Source: Burkholderia sp. WSM2230 (lineage in GTDB: Bacteria > Pseudomonadota > Gammaproteobacteria > Burkholderiales > Burkholderiaceae). Taken from it: a DNA stretch of 64,000 bases. Below are positions 27,623 to 36,795 of the stretch, one piece after another. The DNA is taken from NCBI RefSeq assembly GCF_000472445.1, contig NZ_AXAJ01000002.1:62001-126000 (forward strand), in the 5' to 3' direction. Made by a program: the position numbers and the translations under genes. The notes under the pieces were generated by a model. The model did no database searches and was not told where the DNA came from. It was given only the letters and a program-made list of their open reading frames with translations. Each line of letters opens with the position of its first letter. Position 1 is the first letter of the stretch.

Positions 27623-28237
27623 TCAGGCGGGATTGGCGGACGTTGCCGCCGTCTCGGCCGGGAGCGCCGCGCTTCCGACCTTTGCCGTTGCCGGCGTGTT
27701 CAACTCGAAGAACGTGTACGACAACGTGATCGTTTTCACATCCCTCGGCAGCTTCGGATCGACGACGAACACAACCGGCATGCGCTTCGTCTCGTTCGCC
27801 TTCAACGTCTGCTGCGTAAAGCAGAAACACTCAATCTTCTTGAAGTACTCGGTCGCCTGCTTCGGCGCATAGCTCGGAATGGCTTGCGCCTGAATTGTGC
27901 GCGCCTGTTCGTTGCTCACCTCGTACATGACCGTCATCACTTCGCCCGGATGCACGTCCAGACTGTGCTGCTCCGGCTTGAAACCCAGCGGGCCGCGCGC
28001 GTTCGCATCGAATTCGATCGAAATCGTGCGGCTCATGTCGACCTGCGTATTCTTTGCCTCGCGCGCCGTCGCATCGCGCTGCACGAGGTTGTTGATACCG
28101 GTGATCTGACAGATCGCGCGGTACATCGGCACCAGCGCAAATCCAAAACCGAACATCATCAACGCGACGACGAACAGCTTGATCAGCATCGAACGGTTAA
28201 AAGAGCGATCGGCCTGAGCCGGCGGCTGCGTCGACAT
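27623..28237 (-). CDS. ctaG: Cytochrome c oxidase assembly protein CtaG/Cox11
   Basis: Membrane-anchored copper chaperone for the CuB site in subunit I. The 204 residues have one N-terminal helix (MLIKLFVVALMMFGFGFALVP) and a periplasmic beta domain with the copper-binding KKIECFCFTQQTL. Also typical are FALVPMYRAICQITG and PVVFVVDP. The ATG at 28237 has GAGG six bases upstream. It lies between the small assembly protein and DUF2970 genes. Confidence 0.96.
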   Translation of the reverse strand: MSTQPPAQADRSFNRSMLIKLFVVALMMFGFGFALVPMYRAICQITGINNLVQRDATAREAKNTQVDMSRTISIEFDANARGPLGFKPEQHSLDVHPGEVMTVMYEVSNEQARTIQAQAIPSYAPKQATEYFKKIECFCFTQQTLKANETKRMPVVFVVDPKLPRDVKTITLSYTFFELNTPATAKVGSAALPAETAATSANPA

Positions 28238-28280
28238 CTCAATCCTCAACAAACCTGCAAACGAGGCTTACCCGTTTTGG

Positions 28281-28415
28281 TCAGGAAAACCAGCCCTGAT
28301 TGACGATGACAGCGGCGAAAAAAACCGCTGCGATGGCAAGCAGCACGAGACCTAACCGCCTGTTGCTCGCGCGAATCTGCTCCGGCGTACGTCTTTCCTG
28401 TGGATTGCGCGTCAT
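28281..28415 (-). CDS. Cytochrome oxidase small assembly protein (44 residues)
   Basis: Read directly from the minus strand: MTRNPQERRTPEQIRASNRR, a hydrophobic helix LGLVLLAIAAVFFAAVIV, then NQGWFS and stop. A short basic head followed by one membrane helix matches the small assembly proteins found between ctaD and ctaG in Betaproteobacteria. It ends 43 bases before ctaG starts. The ribosome-binding site is weak (GTGAG). Identity rests on position and composition. Confidence 0.75.
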   Translation of the reverse strand: MTRNPQERRTPEQIRASNRRLGLVLLAIAAVFFAAVIVNQGWFS

Positions 28416-28487
28416 GCTCACGTTTCTGAATACCGTTTTACTGCGCTTGTTACGGTGACTGGTGCTGCGCTGGTTACGGCGACCATC

Positions 28488-28547
28488 ACCGCAACTGTTA
28501 CCGCAACTGTTACCGCCGCGGTTACCGCCGCGGTTACTGCAACGATT
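28488..28547. repeat. 12-bp tandem repeats between ctaD and the small assembly gene
   Basis: Five consecutive 12-base units: ACCGCAACTGTT twice, ACCGCCGCGGTT twice, then ACTGCAACGATT, with degenerate copies on both sides (about 28449-28575). The 244-base gap between ctaD and the small gene holds little else. No plausible start codon opens a gene across it. Confidence 0.85.
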
Positions 28548-28659
28548 GCCGCGGCGGCTACTGCTACGGCTACTGCTTTATCACTGCCCTTGCCGCTGCT
28601 GCCCGGTTCCTAAGCGGCAAGACCGCCGCTGTGGAACCGGGTACTTCGCCCCACGCCGA

Positions 28660-30273
28660 TTACTCGACGGTCGGCGGGTTTTCGAACGTGTGGAACGGAG
28701 CCGGGCTCGGCACGGTCCATTCGAGGCCCGTTGCGCCGTCCCACGGCTTGTCGCCGGCCTTTTCGTGATCGCCGCCGCCGCGATAAGCGGGCAGCGCAAC
28801 CGCGAACAGGAAGTAGACCTGAGCGAGACCAAAGCCAAACGCGCCGATCGAGATCACCTGGTTCCAGTCCGTGAACTGCGCCGGGTAGTCGGCGTAACGA
28901 CGCGGCATACCCGCAAGGCCCACGAAGTGCATCGGCAGGAACGCGAGGTTGAAGAAGAACAGCGACGCCCAGAAGTGGATCTTGCCGCGCGTTTCGTTGT
29001 ACATCCAGCCGGTCCACTTCGGCGCCCAGTAATACCAGCCGGCGAAGAGCGCGAAGAGCGACCCCGCTACCAGCACATAGTGGAAATGCGCCACCACGAA
29101 GTAGGTACCGTGGTACTGGATGTCGAGCGGCGCCATGGCGAGCATCAGGCCCGACAGCCCGCCGAACGTGAACACGATCAGGAAGCCCACCGCGAACAGC
29201 ATCGGCGTTTCGAACGAAAGCGAACCGCGCCACATCGTCGCGACCCAGTTGAACACCTTCACGCCCGTCGGCACCGCGATCAGCATGGTCGCGTACATGA
29301 AGAACAGCTGGCCCGTCACCGGCATGCCCGTTGCGAACATGTGGTGCGCCCAGACCATGAACGACAGAATCGCAATCGACGACGTTGCGTACACCATCGA
29401 GCTATAACCGAACAGCGGCTTGCGCGAGAACGCCGGAATCACCTGCGACACGATCCCGAACGCCGGCAAGATCATGATGTACACCTCGGGGTGCCCGAAG
29501 AACCAGAAGATATGCTGGTACATGACCGGGTCGCCGCCGCCCGCCGCGTTAAAGAACGACGTGCCGAAGTGACGATCGAACAGCACCATGGTGATCGCGC
29601 CTGCCAGAACCGGCATCACGGCAATCAGCAGGTACGCGGTGATCAGCCAGGTCCAGACGAACATCGGCATCTTCATGAGCGTGAGGCCCGGCGCGCGCAT
29701 GTTCAAAATCGTCACGACGATGTTGATCCCGCCCATGATCGACGAGGCACCCATCAGGTGGACTGCGAAAATCGCGAAGTCCATGCCCGGGCCCATCTGC
29801 GTGGAGAGCGGCGCGTAGAGCGTCCAGCCCGCGGCGGTCGCGCCGCCAGGCGAGAAGAACGAACCGACCAGCAGAACAGCCGCCACCGGCAGAAGCCAGA
29901 AGCTGAAGTTGTTCATACGGGCGAAAGCCATGTCCGATGCGCCGATCTGCAGCGGCACCATCCAGTTCGCGAAGCCGACGAACGCCGGCATGATCGCGCC
30001 GAACACCATGATGAGGCCGTGCATGGTGGTCAACTGGTTGAAGAACTCGGGGCGCATGATCTGCAGGCCCGGCTCGAACAGCTCGGCACGGATCATCAGC
30101 GCCATCACGCCCCCGGAAAGGAACATGGTGAACGAGAAGATCAGGTACAGCGTACCGATGTCCTTGTGGTTGGTTGCGAACAGCCAACGACGCCAGCCGT
30201 GCGGCGTTTCGTGGGCATGGTCGCCGTGCACGTGCTCGTGGCCCGCGACTACATCGTGTCCGATGCTAGACAT
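28660..30273 (-). CDS. ctaD: Cytochrome c oxidase subunit I (aa3 type)
   Basis: Catalytic subunit with heme a, heme a3 and CuB; reduces oxygen to water and pumps protons. The 537 residues have 12 hydrophobic segments. Visible are FATNHKDIGTLYLIF, the CuB/heme site WFFGHPEVYIMILPAFGI (with HPEVY), VWAHHMFATGMP, and YHGTYFVVAHFHYVLV carrying the heme histidines. A histidine-rich N-terminus (HEHVHGDHAHETPH) precedes the first helix. It follows ctaC with 43 bases between. Confidence 0.98.
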   Translation of the reverse strand: MSSIGHDVVAGHEHVHGDHAHETPHGWRRWLFATNHKDIGTLYLIFSFTMFLSGGVMALMIRAELFEPGLQIMRPEFFNQLTTMHGLIMVFGAIMPAFVGFANWMVPLQIGASDMAFARMNNFSFWLLPVAAVLLVGSFFSPGGATAAGWTLYAPLSTQMGPGMDFAIFAVHLMGASSIMGGINIVVTILNMRAPGLTLMKMPMFVWTWLITAYLLIAVMPVLAGAITMVLFDRHFGTSFFNAAGGGDPVMYQHIFWFFGHPEVYIMILPAFGIVSQVIPAFSRKPLFGYSSMVYATSSIAILSFMVWAHHMFATGMPVTGQLFFMYATMLIAVPTGVKVFNWVATMWRGSLSFETPMLFAVGFLIVFTFGGLSGLMLAMAPLDIQYHGTYFVVAHFHYVLVAGSLFALFAGWYYWAPKWTGWMYNETRGKIHFWASLFFFNLAFLPMHFVGLAGMPRRYADYPAQFTDWNQVISIGAFGFGLAQVYFLFAVALPAYRGGGDHEKAGDKPWDGATGLEWTVPSPAPFHTFENPPTVE

Positions 30274-30316
30274 GACAATCTCCTAAAGCGAATACTGCGG
30301 TGCTGACCGTGACACG

Positions 30317-31939
30317 TCAGGCAGCCGGGCTGGCAGCCGCGCTGATCTGAACACGGCGAGCTTCTTTTGCGTCGCTGCCGCCCGTGATCGTTTCCGGCTT
30401 CTTCAAAATAATATGGTCTTCGGCGATGCCGGCTGCTTTCAACGCGTCGCGCACGGCTTCCGCGCGGCTCTTTGCGAGCTTCGCGTTGGTCTCGGCCGAG
30501 CCGGTGGCGTCGGTGAAGCCCGACAGCGAGAACTTCGCATCCGGATGCGCCTTCGCATACGCCGCGGCTGCCTCGACCGCCGCTTTCGCGTCTGCGGGCA
30601 GCGTGCTCTTGCCGGTTTCGAAGTAGACGCTTGCCGGCAGCGCGGCTTGCGATGCACCCGCGCTTTCCGAGCCTGCCGCAGCGGGCTGCGCGCCCGATGC
30701 TTCCGAAGCCGCAGCGCCCGAGGCCGCTGCGGCGCCGCTTGCCGCCGCGCCTGCGTCGGCCAGATGGTTGCCGCCTTCGGGCAGTTTGCCGTTACGTGCG
30801 TCCGCGACCTGCTTCGGCTGGAGAATGTCGCCTGTGTGGTTGCCCCACGAGTTGCGCTCGAACGTGACGACCGAAGCGATTTCGACGTCGTTCAGCGTAG
30901 GCGCCCACGAAGGCATCGCGTTCTTGCCCTTCAGCACGATGCTCACATGCTCGGCGATCGCGCCGTTGGCGACCTTGCTGCCGTCAAGCGCGGGGAACGC
31001 GCCTGCGCCCTTGCCCGTCGGCTGATGGCAGACCGCGCAGTTCGCCGCGTAGACCTTGCCGCCGCGCTCCATCAACTCGGCCATCGTATAAGTCTTGTTC
31101 GGATCGTCCTGACCCGCGGCCATTTTCTTCTTCTGCGCGTCGACCCACTTCGCGTAGTCGTCGGTGGAGAGCACCTCGACCACAACCGGCATGAACGCGT
31201 GTTCCTTGCCGCAGAGTTCAGTACAGAAGCCGCGGAACGTGCCCACCTTCTCAGCCTTGAACCACGTGTCGCGCACGAAGCCCGGAATCGCGTCCTGCTT
31301 CACGCCGAAGGCCGGCACGTACCAGGAGTGAACCACGTCGTTCGCGGTGGTGATGATGCGAATTTTCTTGCCGACCGGCACGACGAGCGGATTGTCGACT
31401 TCCTGCAGGTACGTAGTGGAAATCGGTTGACGGCCGTCGGTTTGCGCACGCGGCGTGGCCAGCGTGGACAGGAAGCTGATGCCCTCGCCCGGACCCTTCA
31501 CGTAGTCGTAGCCCCACTTCCACTGGTAGCCGGTGACCTTGATGGTGACGTCGGCGTTGGTCGTGTCCTTCATCGCGACGACCGTCCTGGTGGCGGGCAG
31601 CGCCATCAACACGACGATGATGAACGGCACGATCGTCCAGATGATTTCGACGGTGGTGCTTTCGTGGAAATTCGAAGCCTTGTGTCCTTTCGATTTGCGG
31701 TGAGCGAAGATCGAATAGAACATCACAGCGAACACGCCGACGAAAATCACCGTGCACAAAATCAGCATCAACGTGTGGAGGCTGTAGAGCTCCTCAGCGA
31801 TTCTCGTCGCAGGCGGCTGGAGATTGATCTCGTTGACGGCGGGGCCGCCCGGAACATCGCCCACTGCCAGGGCGGCACCGGCGAAAAGCAGTCCGCTCAT
31901 CGCCAGCACGCCCATGAGCGCTCGCTTGATTGTTTTCAT
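30317..31939 (-). CDS. ctaC: Cytochrome c oxidase subunit II fused to cytochrome c and an OmpA-like domain
   Basis: At 540 residues this is about twice the plain subunit II. Domains: signal peptide; two membrane helices (to about 125); CuA domain with CTELCGKEHAFM; a class I cytochrome c with heme motif CAVCH; an Ala/Ser-rich linker (about 395-435); and at 436-540 an OmpA-like domain (VYFETGKSTLP, GFTDATGSAETN, LAKSRAEAV) retaining the Asp477 and Arg492 that bind peptidoglycan in OmpA. The electron-entry role is sure; the C-terminal tethering role is inferred. The start at 31939 follows GGAAG; an ATG at 31963 with GAGGG is a near-equal alternative. Confidence 0.94.
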   Translation of the reverse strand: MKTIKRALMGVLAMSGLLFAGAALAVGDVPGGPAVNEINLQPPATRIAEELYSLHTLMLILCTVIFVGVFAVMFYSIFAHRKSKGHKASNFHESTTVEIIWTIVPFIIVVLMALPATRTVVAMKDTTNADVTIKVTGYQWKWGYDYVKGPGEGISFLSTLATPRAQTDGRQPISTTYLQEVDNPLVVPVGKKIRIITTANDVVHSWYVPAFGVKQDAIPGFVRDTWFKAEKVGTFRGFCTELCGKEHAFMPVVVEVLSTDDYAKWVDAQKKKMAAGQDDPNKTYTMAELMERGGKVYAANCAVCHQPTGKGAGAFPALDGSKVANGAIAEHVSIVLKGKNAMPSWAPTLNDVEIASVVTFERNSWGNHTGDILQPKQVADARNGKLPEGGNHLADAGAAASGAAAASGAAASEASGAQPAAAGSESAGASQAALPASVYFETGKSTLPADAKAAVEAAAAYAKAHPDAKFSLSGFTDATGSAETNAKLAKSRAEAVRDALKAAGIAEDHIILKKPETITGGSDAKEARRVQISAAASPAA

Positions 31940-32035
31940 AGCTTCCTTACCCAAAATTTCCATTCAAACCCTCGACCCCGCTGGCCCGCTGACCCCGTTC
32001 ATCCGCTGCCCCGAACCGCGCATGTCTGCGCGCGT

Positions 32036-32509
32036 CTAACAGTGCGCGAGCCACATCCGCAATTCGCCGGCGAACTGCGCGCGCCGGTGCTGCGCGAGGT
32101 GCTGCCCGATCAGGACAGTCTCGCCGCGCGAAACCAGCCTGATCTGATCTCGCGGTGTTGCGCCAGCCTCGATCCGCACCCAGCGCGGATTGAACTCGAA
32201 CTGCGTGACCTGCTCGGCGCTCACCTGTTCGATCACGAGCCGGTTCGGAAACAGCCGGATGCGTTCGTAATCGACAGCATGACGCGCATATATGGCGAAC
32301 GCGACGCCCACCGCCAGCAATTCGATACCGGTGAACGGCAACACCAGCCAGGCGCCGACCAGAACCAGCATGAAAGCAATTGCCAACGAGAACAACGCAA
32401 GCGACACGTAGAAACATATGAACTGCCGCGGCGACATGGAACAGTTGCGTTTCATCGTCCAGTCCTTGAGGACCGGTTCTGAATCCGCCAGCAGATCAGA
32501 TGCTTCCAT
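32036..32509 (-). CDS. DUF2244 membrane protein
   Basis: A 157-residue inner-membrane protein with two hydrophobic helices (FICFYVSLALFSLAIAFMLV; GAWLVLPFTGIELLAVGVAF) and a C-terminal cytoplasmic domain (RIRLFPNRLVIEQ, FNPRWVRIE, IGQHLAQHRRAQFAGELRMWL). DUF2244 genes are common just upstream of ctaC in Proteobacteria. A strong GGGAGG precedes the ATG at 32509. Function unknown; an oxidase-associated role is a guess from position. Confidence 0.85.
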   Translation of the reverse strand: MEASDLLADSEPVLKDWTMKRNCSMSPRQFICFYVSLALFSLAIAFMLVLVGAWLVLPFTGIELLAVGVAFAIYARHAVDYERIRLFPNRLVIEQVSAEQVTQFEFNPRWVRIEAGATPRDQIRLVSRGETVLIGQHLAQHRRAQFAGELRMWLAHC

Positions 32510-32812
32510 CGCTGCCTCCCGCCGATCGTCCCAAAGGCCGCCTGCGATCGCCCGAGCAGAGCCTCGTGTTCCGGCCGCCTGAGCCCTACCGCGCCAACTC
32601 GTCTTGCGGCCGTTTGCCTCGGGCCTGCCGCCCCAAATGTGGGAACTCCGGGCGACAAACTGACGCATTATAGGCGCGATCCATAGCATCCACAAGCAAG
32701 CCCCGCCTGCCTCACAAGCCAGGCGCGACAAGCCTCCGCGCCGTTTTGCCGCACCTTTTGCACGTGTCTGGAAACGGTAATTTCAGACATAACAGATGCC
32801 CTCTTTACCGTT

Positions 32813-33778
32813 TCAGCGATTCCTTGACGAACCTCGTCCAATGTCTTCTATCCGCACGATGCCATGCCCTTCCGCCGTCGTGCGCGGCACTGCTTTCCAT
32901 GCGTGTCCGTAGATCACCTCGAAGGTCAGCGCGATCGTGCCGTCGGCGCGCCGGCGCGCTTCGAGCGCCGCCAGCAACGCCCTGTGCAACCGGCGTGCCG
33001 CCGCACCCGCAGAGGCTTCGCGCTCGAACGGATACGCGCCCCAACGGCGCACATCCGCAAGCAGCGACTCGGGGGACTTATAGGTGATTGTGATGGTTTC
33101 CTGGTCCATCACGGGAATTTCGAAACCGCTTTCGACCAGCATGTCGCCAAGATCATGCATGTCGACAAAGTCGATCACGTGCTTGCGCGAGCCCACGCCA
33201 TGCGCCGCTTCGACTTCGGCGTAGGCGCCGCGCAACTCCTTCAGCGTGTCGGGACCGAGCGTGCTGAACATGAGCAGGCCGCTCACCTTCAGCACTCGCT
33301 GCCACTCCGGAAATATGAGGTCGGGCCGCGAGTGCCAGTGGAGTGCGAGGTTGGACCAGATGAAGTCGAACGCGCCCGCCGCGAAAGGCAGTGCGGCAAA
33401 GTCGGCTTGCGCGAAGCGCGGACCGCGTGCGCCCAGCGCTTTGCCAAGCGCAGCGGGCAAGAAGCGCCGCCAGCTGGTATCGCCGGAATCGTGGTGCAGC
33501 GCGCGCGCGAGCATGCCGCGCGACAGGTCCATGCCGAATACCGGCGCTTCTGGAAAGCGCTCGCGCAATGCAGGGATGTCTTCGCCTGCGCCGCAACCCG
33601 CGTCGAGCACGCTCGCCGGCGCGACCTTGATGTAATCGAGACGCTCGCGCATGCGCTGCGCGATTTCGCGCGGCAGGAAGGCGACGTCGTCGAAATTCGC
33701 TGCACGGCGGTCGAAAATCTGCCGCAGGCGCCGGGAGTCGTAGACCGGACGGCCAGATTGAGGATGCGTTGGGGACAT
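32813..33778 (-). CDS. bioC: BioC-like SAM-dependent methyltransferase
   Basis: Probable malonyl-ACP O-methyltransferase, the entry to pimelate synthesis for biotin. The 321 residues are of BioC family length. Visible are RQIFDRRAANFDDVAFLPRE at the N-terminus, SAM motif I VLDAGCGAGEDIP, acidic GMDLS, and FDFIWSNLALHW. No other bio gene is near. The last codons overlap a 10-bp inverted repeat (GAAACGGTAA at 32771-32780, TTACCGTTTC at 32805-32814). A general methyltransferase cannot be ruled out. Confidence 0.8.
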   Translation of the reverse strand: MSPTHPQSGRPVYDSRRLRQIFDRRAANFDDVAFLPREIAQRMRERLDYIKVAPASVLDAGCGAGEDIPALRERFPEAPVFGMDLSRGMLARALHHDSGDTSWRRFLPAALGKALGARGPRFAQADFAALPFAAGAFDFIWSNLALHWHSRPDLIFPEWQRVLKVSGLLMFSTLGPDTLKELRGAYAEVEAAHGVGSRKHVIDFVDMHDLGDMLVESGFEIPVMDQETITITYKSPESLLADVRRWGAYPFEREASAGAAARRLHRALLAALEARRRADGTIALTFEVIYGHAWKAVPRTTAEGHGIVRIEDIGRGSSRNR

Positions 33779-33861
33779 GGGTGTCGTACTGGCGTAGAGC
33801 CCGAAGTATACTCGTTCGCTTCCTCCGATTCAGCGCAACAGGCCGTTGCGGCCGTCAACGC

Positions 33862-34647
33862 ATGTCATTCCGAGACGCTTCCTGGTTTTCACGAAGCCGC
33901 TTCGCGCGATTCGCGAGCGGCCTCGCATGGGCGTGGCCGCATGCAATGCAGGCGATATTGCCGAACGCATGCGCTTTGTGCGGCAATATGTCGCATAGCC
34001 CGCTGTGCGCCTTTTGCGACGAATCCTATTGGAATGACGGCGCCTTGCGATGCGGCGTATGCGCGGTTCCATTGCCTGTCACGTTTAGAGGGCGCCGTGC
34101 GTCTTATCGTTGCGGGGACTGCAGCACCGAAAAGCCGCCGTTCGATGCCACTTTCGCGCTCGCCGACTACCGTGCACCGCTCGACGCGCTAGCGGTGAGC
34201 CTGAAGTTTCGCGCGCGGCTCATGCTTGCGGGGGAGTTTGCGCGGCGCCTCGCGCGTCTCGCGCAAGATGCCTGGCAAGATCCGTCGGACTGTCCAGATG
34301 TAATCGCGCCGGTGCCGCTTGCCAGGCGGCGCCTGATCGAGCGCGGCTACAACCAGGCCTGGCAGATTGCCAGACCGCTGGCTCGCCAGCTGCGGGTGCC
34401 GGCAGACGCAACACTGCTGTGCCGGGTAATCGACACGGCGCCGCAGTCGCGGCTCGACCTCGATGCGCGCCGGCTCAACGTGGGCCGCGCGTTCCGGCTC
34501 ACGCGAAGCGTCCAAGGGCTGCACGTCGGCATCGTCGACGACGTGATGACGACCGGCGCCACGCTCGAAGCGCTGGCTCGCACTTTGAAGGCGGCCGGCG
34601 CCCGGCGGGTCACGAACTTCGTCGCGCTCCGCACACCGAAAAACTAG
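33862..34647 (+). CDS. comF: ComF-family phosphoribosyltransferase-like protein
   Basis: A 261-residue protein related to competence factor ComF. It has an N-terminal zinc-binding cluster (CALCGNMSHSPLCAFC, CGVC, CGDC) and a phosphoribosyltransferase domain with PVPLARRRLIERGYNQA and the PRPP loop VGIVDDVMTTGATLEAL. In naturally competent bacteria it helps move single-stranded DNA into the cytoplasm; in others it is used on intracellular DNA damage. The start is uncertain: ATG at 33862 gives a basic, non-conserved head; 33946 is possible. Divergent from bioC. Confidence 0.88.
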   Translation: MSFRDASWFSRSRFARFASGLAWAWPHAMQAILPNACALCGNMSHSPLCAFCDESYWNDGALRCGVCAVPLPVTFRGRRASYRCGDCSTEKPPFDATFALADYRAPLDALAVSLKFRARLMLAGEFARRLARLAQDAWQDPSDCPDVIAPVPLARRRLIERGYNQAWQIARPLARQLRVPADATLLCRVIDTAPQSRLDLDARRLNVGRAFRLTRSVQGLHVGIVDDVMTTGATLEALARTLKAAGARRVTNFVALRTPKN

Positions 34648-34665
34648 TCTCTACCTGGTCACCAT

Positions 34666-35136
34666 ATGTTCAATGTCGTTCTCGTCGAACCGGAAATCCC
34701 GCCGAACACCGGCAACGTTATCCGCCTGTGCGCGAACACAGGTGCGCGTCTGCATCTGATCGAGCCGCTCGGCTTTCCGCTCGACGACGCCAAACTGCGC
34801 CGCGCCGGCCTTGACTATCACGAGTACGCGCAAATGAATGTGCACGCGGATTGGGCCGCGTTCATCGCAAAAGAGTCGCCCAATCCGTCGCGCATGTTCG
34901 CGTTCACCACGCGCGGCTCGGGCCGCTTTCACGAGCACGCGTTCGAGCCGGGCGACTGGTTCGTGTTCGGCGCCGAAACGCGCGGCTTGCCCGACTCGGT
35001 GCTCGACCAGTTCGCCGGCGAGCAGCGCGTGCGTCTGCCCATGAGACCGGGCAACCGCAGCCTCAATCTGTCGAACACCGTTGCAATCGTGGTGTTCGAG
35101 GCGTGGCGTCAGACCGGCTTTGAAGGCGGCGCCTGA
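34666..35136 (+). CDS. trmL: tRNA (cytidine(34)-2'-O)-methyltransferase
   Basis: SPOUT-class knotted methyltransferase that modifies the wobble base of tRNA-Leu isoacceptors. The 156 residues match TrmL length. Motifs are [41 protein letters not shown] and [17 protein letters not shown]. It starts 18 bases after comF, likely co-transcribed, and its 3' end overlaps the convergent macrodomain gene by 28 bases. Confidence 0.96.
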   Translation: MFNVVLVEPEIPPNTGNVIRLCANTGARLHLIEPLGFPLDDAKLRRAGLDYHEYAQMNVHADWAAFIAKESPNPSRMFAFTTRGSGRFHEHAFEPGDWFVFGAETRGLPDSVLDQFAGEQRVRLPMRPGNRSLNLSNTVAIVVFEAWRQTGFEGGA

Positions 35137-35657
35137 CGGCTTTTCAATTCCGCCTCGTAGCGCTCGAACATCGCATGATCGAAACAGGCGAAGATCACGC
35201 TTTCCAGTTGCGGCATGCGCGGCAGATTTTCGAGCACCGTTTCGACCGCAATGCGAACCGCCTGATCGGCGGGAAAACGGTAGATGCCGCAACTAATCGC
35301 GGGGAACGCAATGCTCGCGCAATTCGCCTCGCGCGCCACTTCCAGCGAGCGCTGATAGCACGAAGCCAGCAAGTCGGGCTCGCCGTGCGTGCCGCCCCGC
35401 CACACGGGGCCCACCGCGTGAATCACATAGCGCGCGGGCAGACGGTGGCCGCGCGTGAGCTTGGCGTCGCCGGTCGCGCAGCCGCCAAGCATTTCACATT
35501 CGCGCAGCAACTCCTTGCCGGCCGCGCGGTGAATCGCACCGTCCACACCGCCGCCGCCCAGCAACGAACTATTGGCCGCGTTGACGATGGCATCCACATC
35601 AAGCGTCGTAATGTCGGCAACGCGTGCTTCCAGCGTGCAACGATCGATACTGAGCAT
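35109..35657 (-). CDS. Macrodomain protein, O-acetyl-ADP-ribose deacetylase (YmdB type)
   Basis: A 182-residue macro domain that hydrolyses O-acetyl-ADP-ribose and related ADP-ribose esters. Signature residues are [19 protein letters not shown] with the active Asn and Asp, [16 protein letters not shown], and [12 protein letters not shown]. Length and motifs fit YmdB/MacroD. It overlaps the trmL 3' end and lies upstream of nothing on its own strand. Physiological substrate not known. Confidence 0.93.
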   Translation of the reverse strand: MLSIDRCTLEARVADITTLDVDAIVNAANSSLLGGGGVDGAIHRAAGKELLRECEMLGGCATGDAKLTRGHRLPARYVIHAVGPVWRGGTHGEPDLLASCYQRSLEVAREANCASIAFPAISCGIYRFPADQAVRIAVETVLENLPRMPQLESVIFACFDHAMFERYEAELKSRQAPPSKPV

Positions 35658-35775
35658 GTGAACCTCGCTGATCCGAAGCGTCGATACACAATGGACAGCC
35701 AGCGCCGGCAGCCGTTCAGCGTTTTACGCGCCGAACGGCTGATTGAAACGACTCGATTAACGGAGGCGGCCGGAC

Positions 35776-36774
35776 TTACTCGGCCTTGGAATCGCGCCGC
35801 AGCAGGGCGCTGACGGCGTCGCGAGGCGCCACGCCGTCGAACAGCACGGCACAGACCGCTTGCGTGATCGGCATGTCGATTGAATGAGCGCGCGCGATAG
35901 CCAGCACCGCCTGCGCGCAGCGCACGCCTTCGGCCACGTGGCCGAGCCCGCCCAGAATATCGGCGAGCGAACGGCCCGCGGCGAGCTGGACGCCGACCGT
36001 GCGGTTGCGCGACAGGTCGCCCGTCGCGGTCAGAATCAGATCGCCGAGGCCGGTCAAACCGGTGAACGTCTCAGCACGTCCGCCCAGCGTCACGCCCAGA
36101 CGCGACATTTCGGCGAGGCCGCGTGTGATCAACGCCGCGCGCGCGTTCAGGCCGAGACCGAGACCGTCCGCGATACCCGTCGCGATAGCCAGCACGTTCT
36201 TCACCGCGCCGCCCACTTCCACGCCGACAACGTCATCGCCGGTATAGATGCGCATCGCGCCGTGATGGAATGCGGCCACCGTGCGCTCGCGGCACGCCGC
36301 CGAAGCACTGGCGATAGTCAACGCCACCGGCAAGCCCTGCCCGACTTCGCGCGCAAAGCTCGGACCCGACAGCACGCCATTGCTGCCGTGCTGCGGCAGC
36401 TCCGCCGCAACCACCTGATGCGGCAACAACTGCGAGTCCGCTTCGAAACCCTTGCACAGCCACACGACATGCGCCGGCACTTTGCCGGCATCGCGCATTG
36501 ACTGGATGAGACTGCGCAGTCCGGCCACCGGCGTGGCGACGACGCACAATGCATCGTCGGCGAGCGCGTGCTCGAGCGCCGCGTTAAGGTCTGCTTCATA
36601 GCGAAGCGCCGCGGGCAAAGCAACGCCCGCCAGGTAGCGGGCGTTTTCGTGAGAAGTGGACAGTTCGGCGACGAGCGCGGGCTCGCGCGCCCACAACACG
36701 GTGTCGTGCCGAACGGCCAGATGGCCGGCGAGGGCTGTGCCCCATGCGCCGGCTCCGAGAACAGCAACCTTCAT
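35776..36774 (-). CDS. gpsA: Glycerol-3-phosphate dehydrogenase [NAD(P)+]
   Basis: Reduces dihydroxyacetone phosphate to sn-glycerol 3-phosphate for phospholipid synthesis. The 332 residues have the nucleotide-binding [14 protein letters not shown] at the N-terminus, [17 protein letters not shown] [34 protein letters not shown] (core [17 protein letters not shown]) and [15 protein letters not shown] chose the ATG at 36774; a GTG at 36795, directly after the secB stop, would add seven residues. Downstream of secB on the same strand. Confidence 0.97.
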   Translation of the reverse strand: MKVAVLGAGAWGTALAGHLAVRHDTVLWAREPALVAELSTSHENARYLAGVALPAALRYEADLNAALEHALADDALCVVATPVAGLRSLIQSMRDAGKVPAHVVWLCKGFEADSQLLPHQVVAAELPQHGSNGVLSGPSFAREVGQGLPVALTIASASAACRERTVAAFHHGAMRIYTGDDVVGVEVGGAVKNVLAIATGIADGLGLGLNARAALITRGLAEMSRLGVTLGGRAETFTGLTGLGDLILTATGDLSRNRTVGVQLAAGRSLADILGGLGHVAEGVRCAQAVLAIARAHSIDMPITQAVCAVLFDGVAPRDAVSALLRRDSKAE

Positions 36775-36795
36775 GGCCGGCACTGCCTGCGACAC

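Noticed and set aside
28416..28580. Minus-strand frame encoding an Ala/Val/Thr repeat peptide upstream of the small oxidase gene
   Set aside because: It has no start codon until near its end and follows an in-frame stop; it is best read as non-coding repeat.
28462..30306. A 614-codon plus-strand frame over ctaD
   Set aside because: It is antisense to cytochrome oxidase subunit I, very rich in Arg, His and Glu as expected from GC-rich antisense frames, with no family resemblance.
30413..32482. A 689-codon plus-strand frame over ctaC and the DUF2244 gene
   Set aside because: Antisense shadow of real genes; no ribosome-binding site or recognisable motif.
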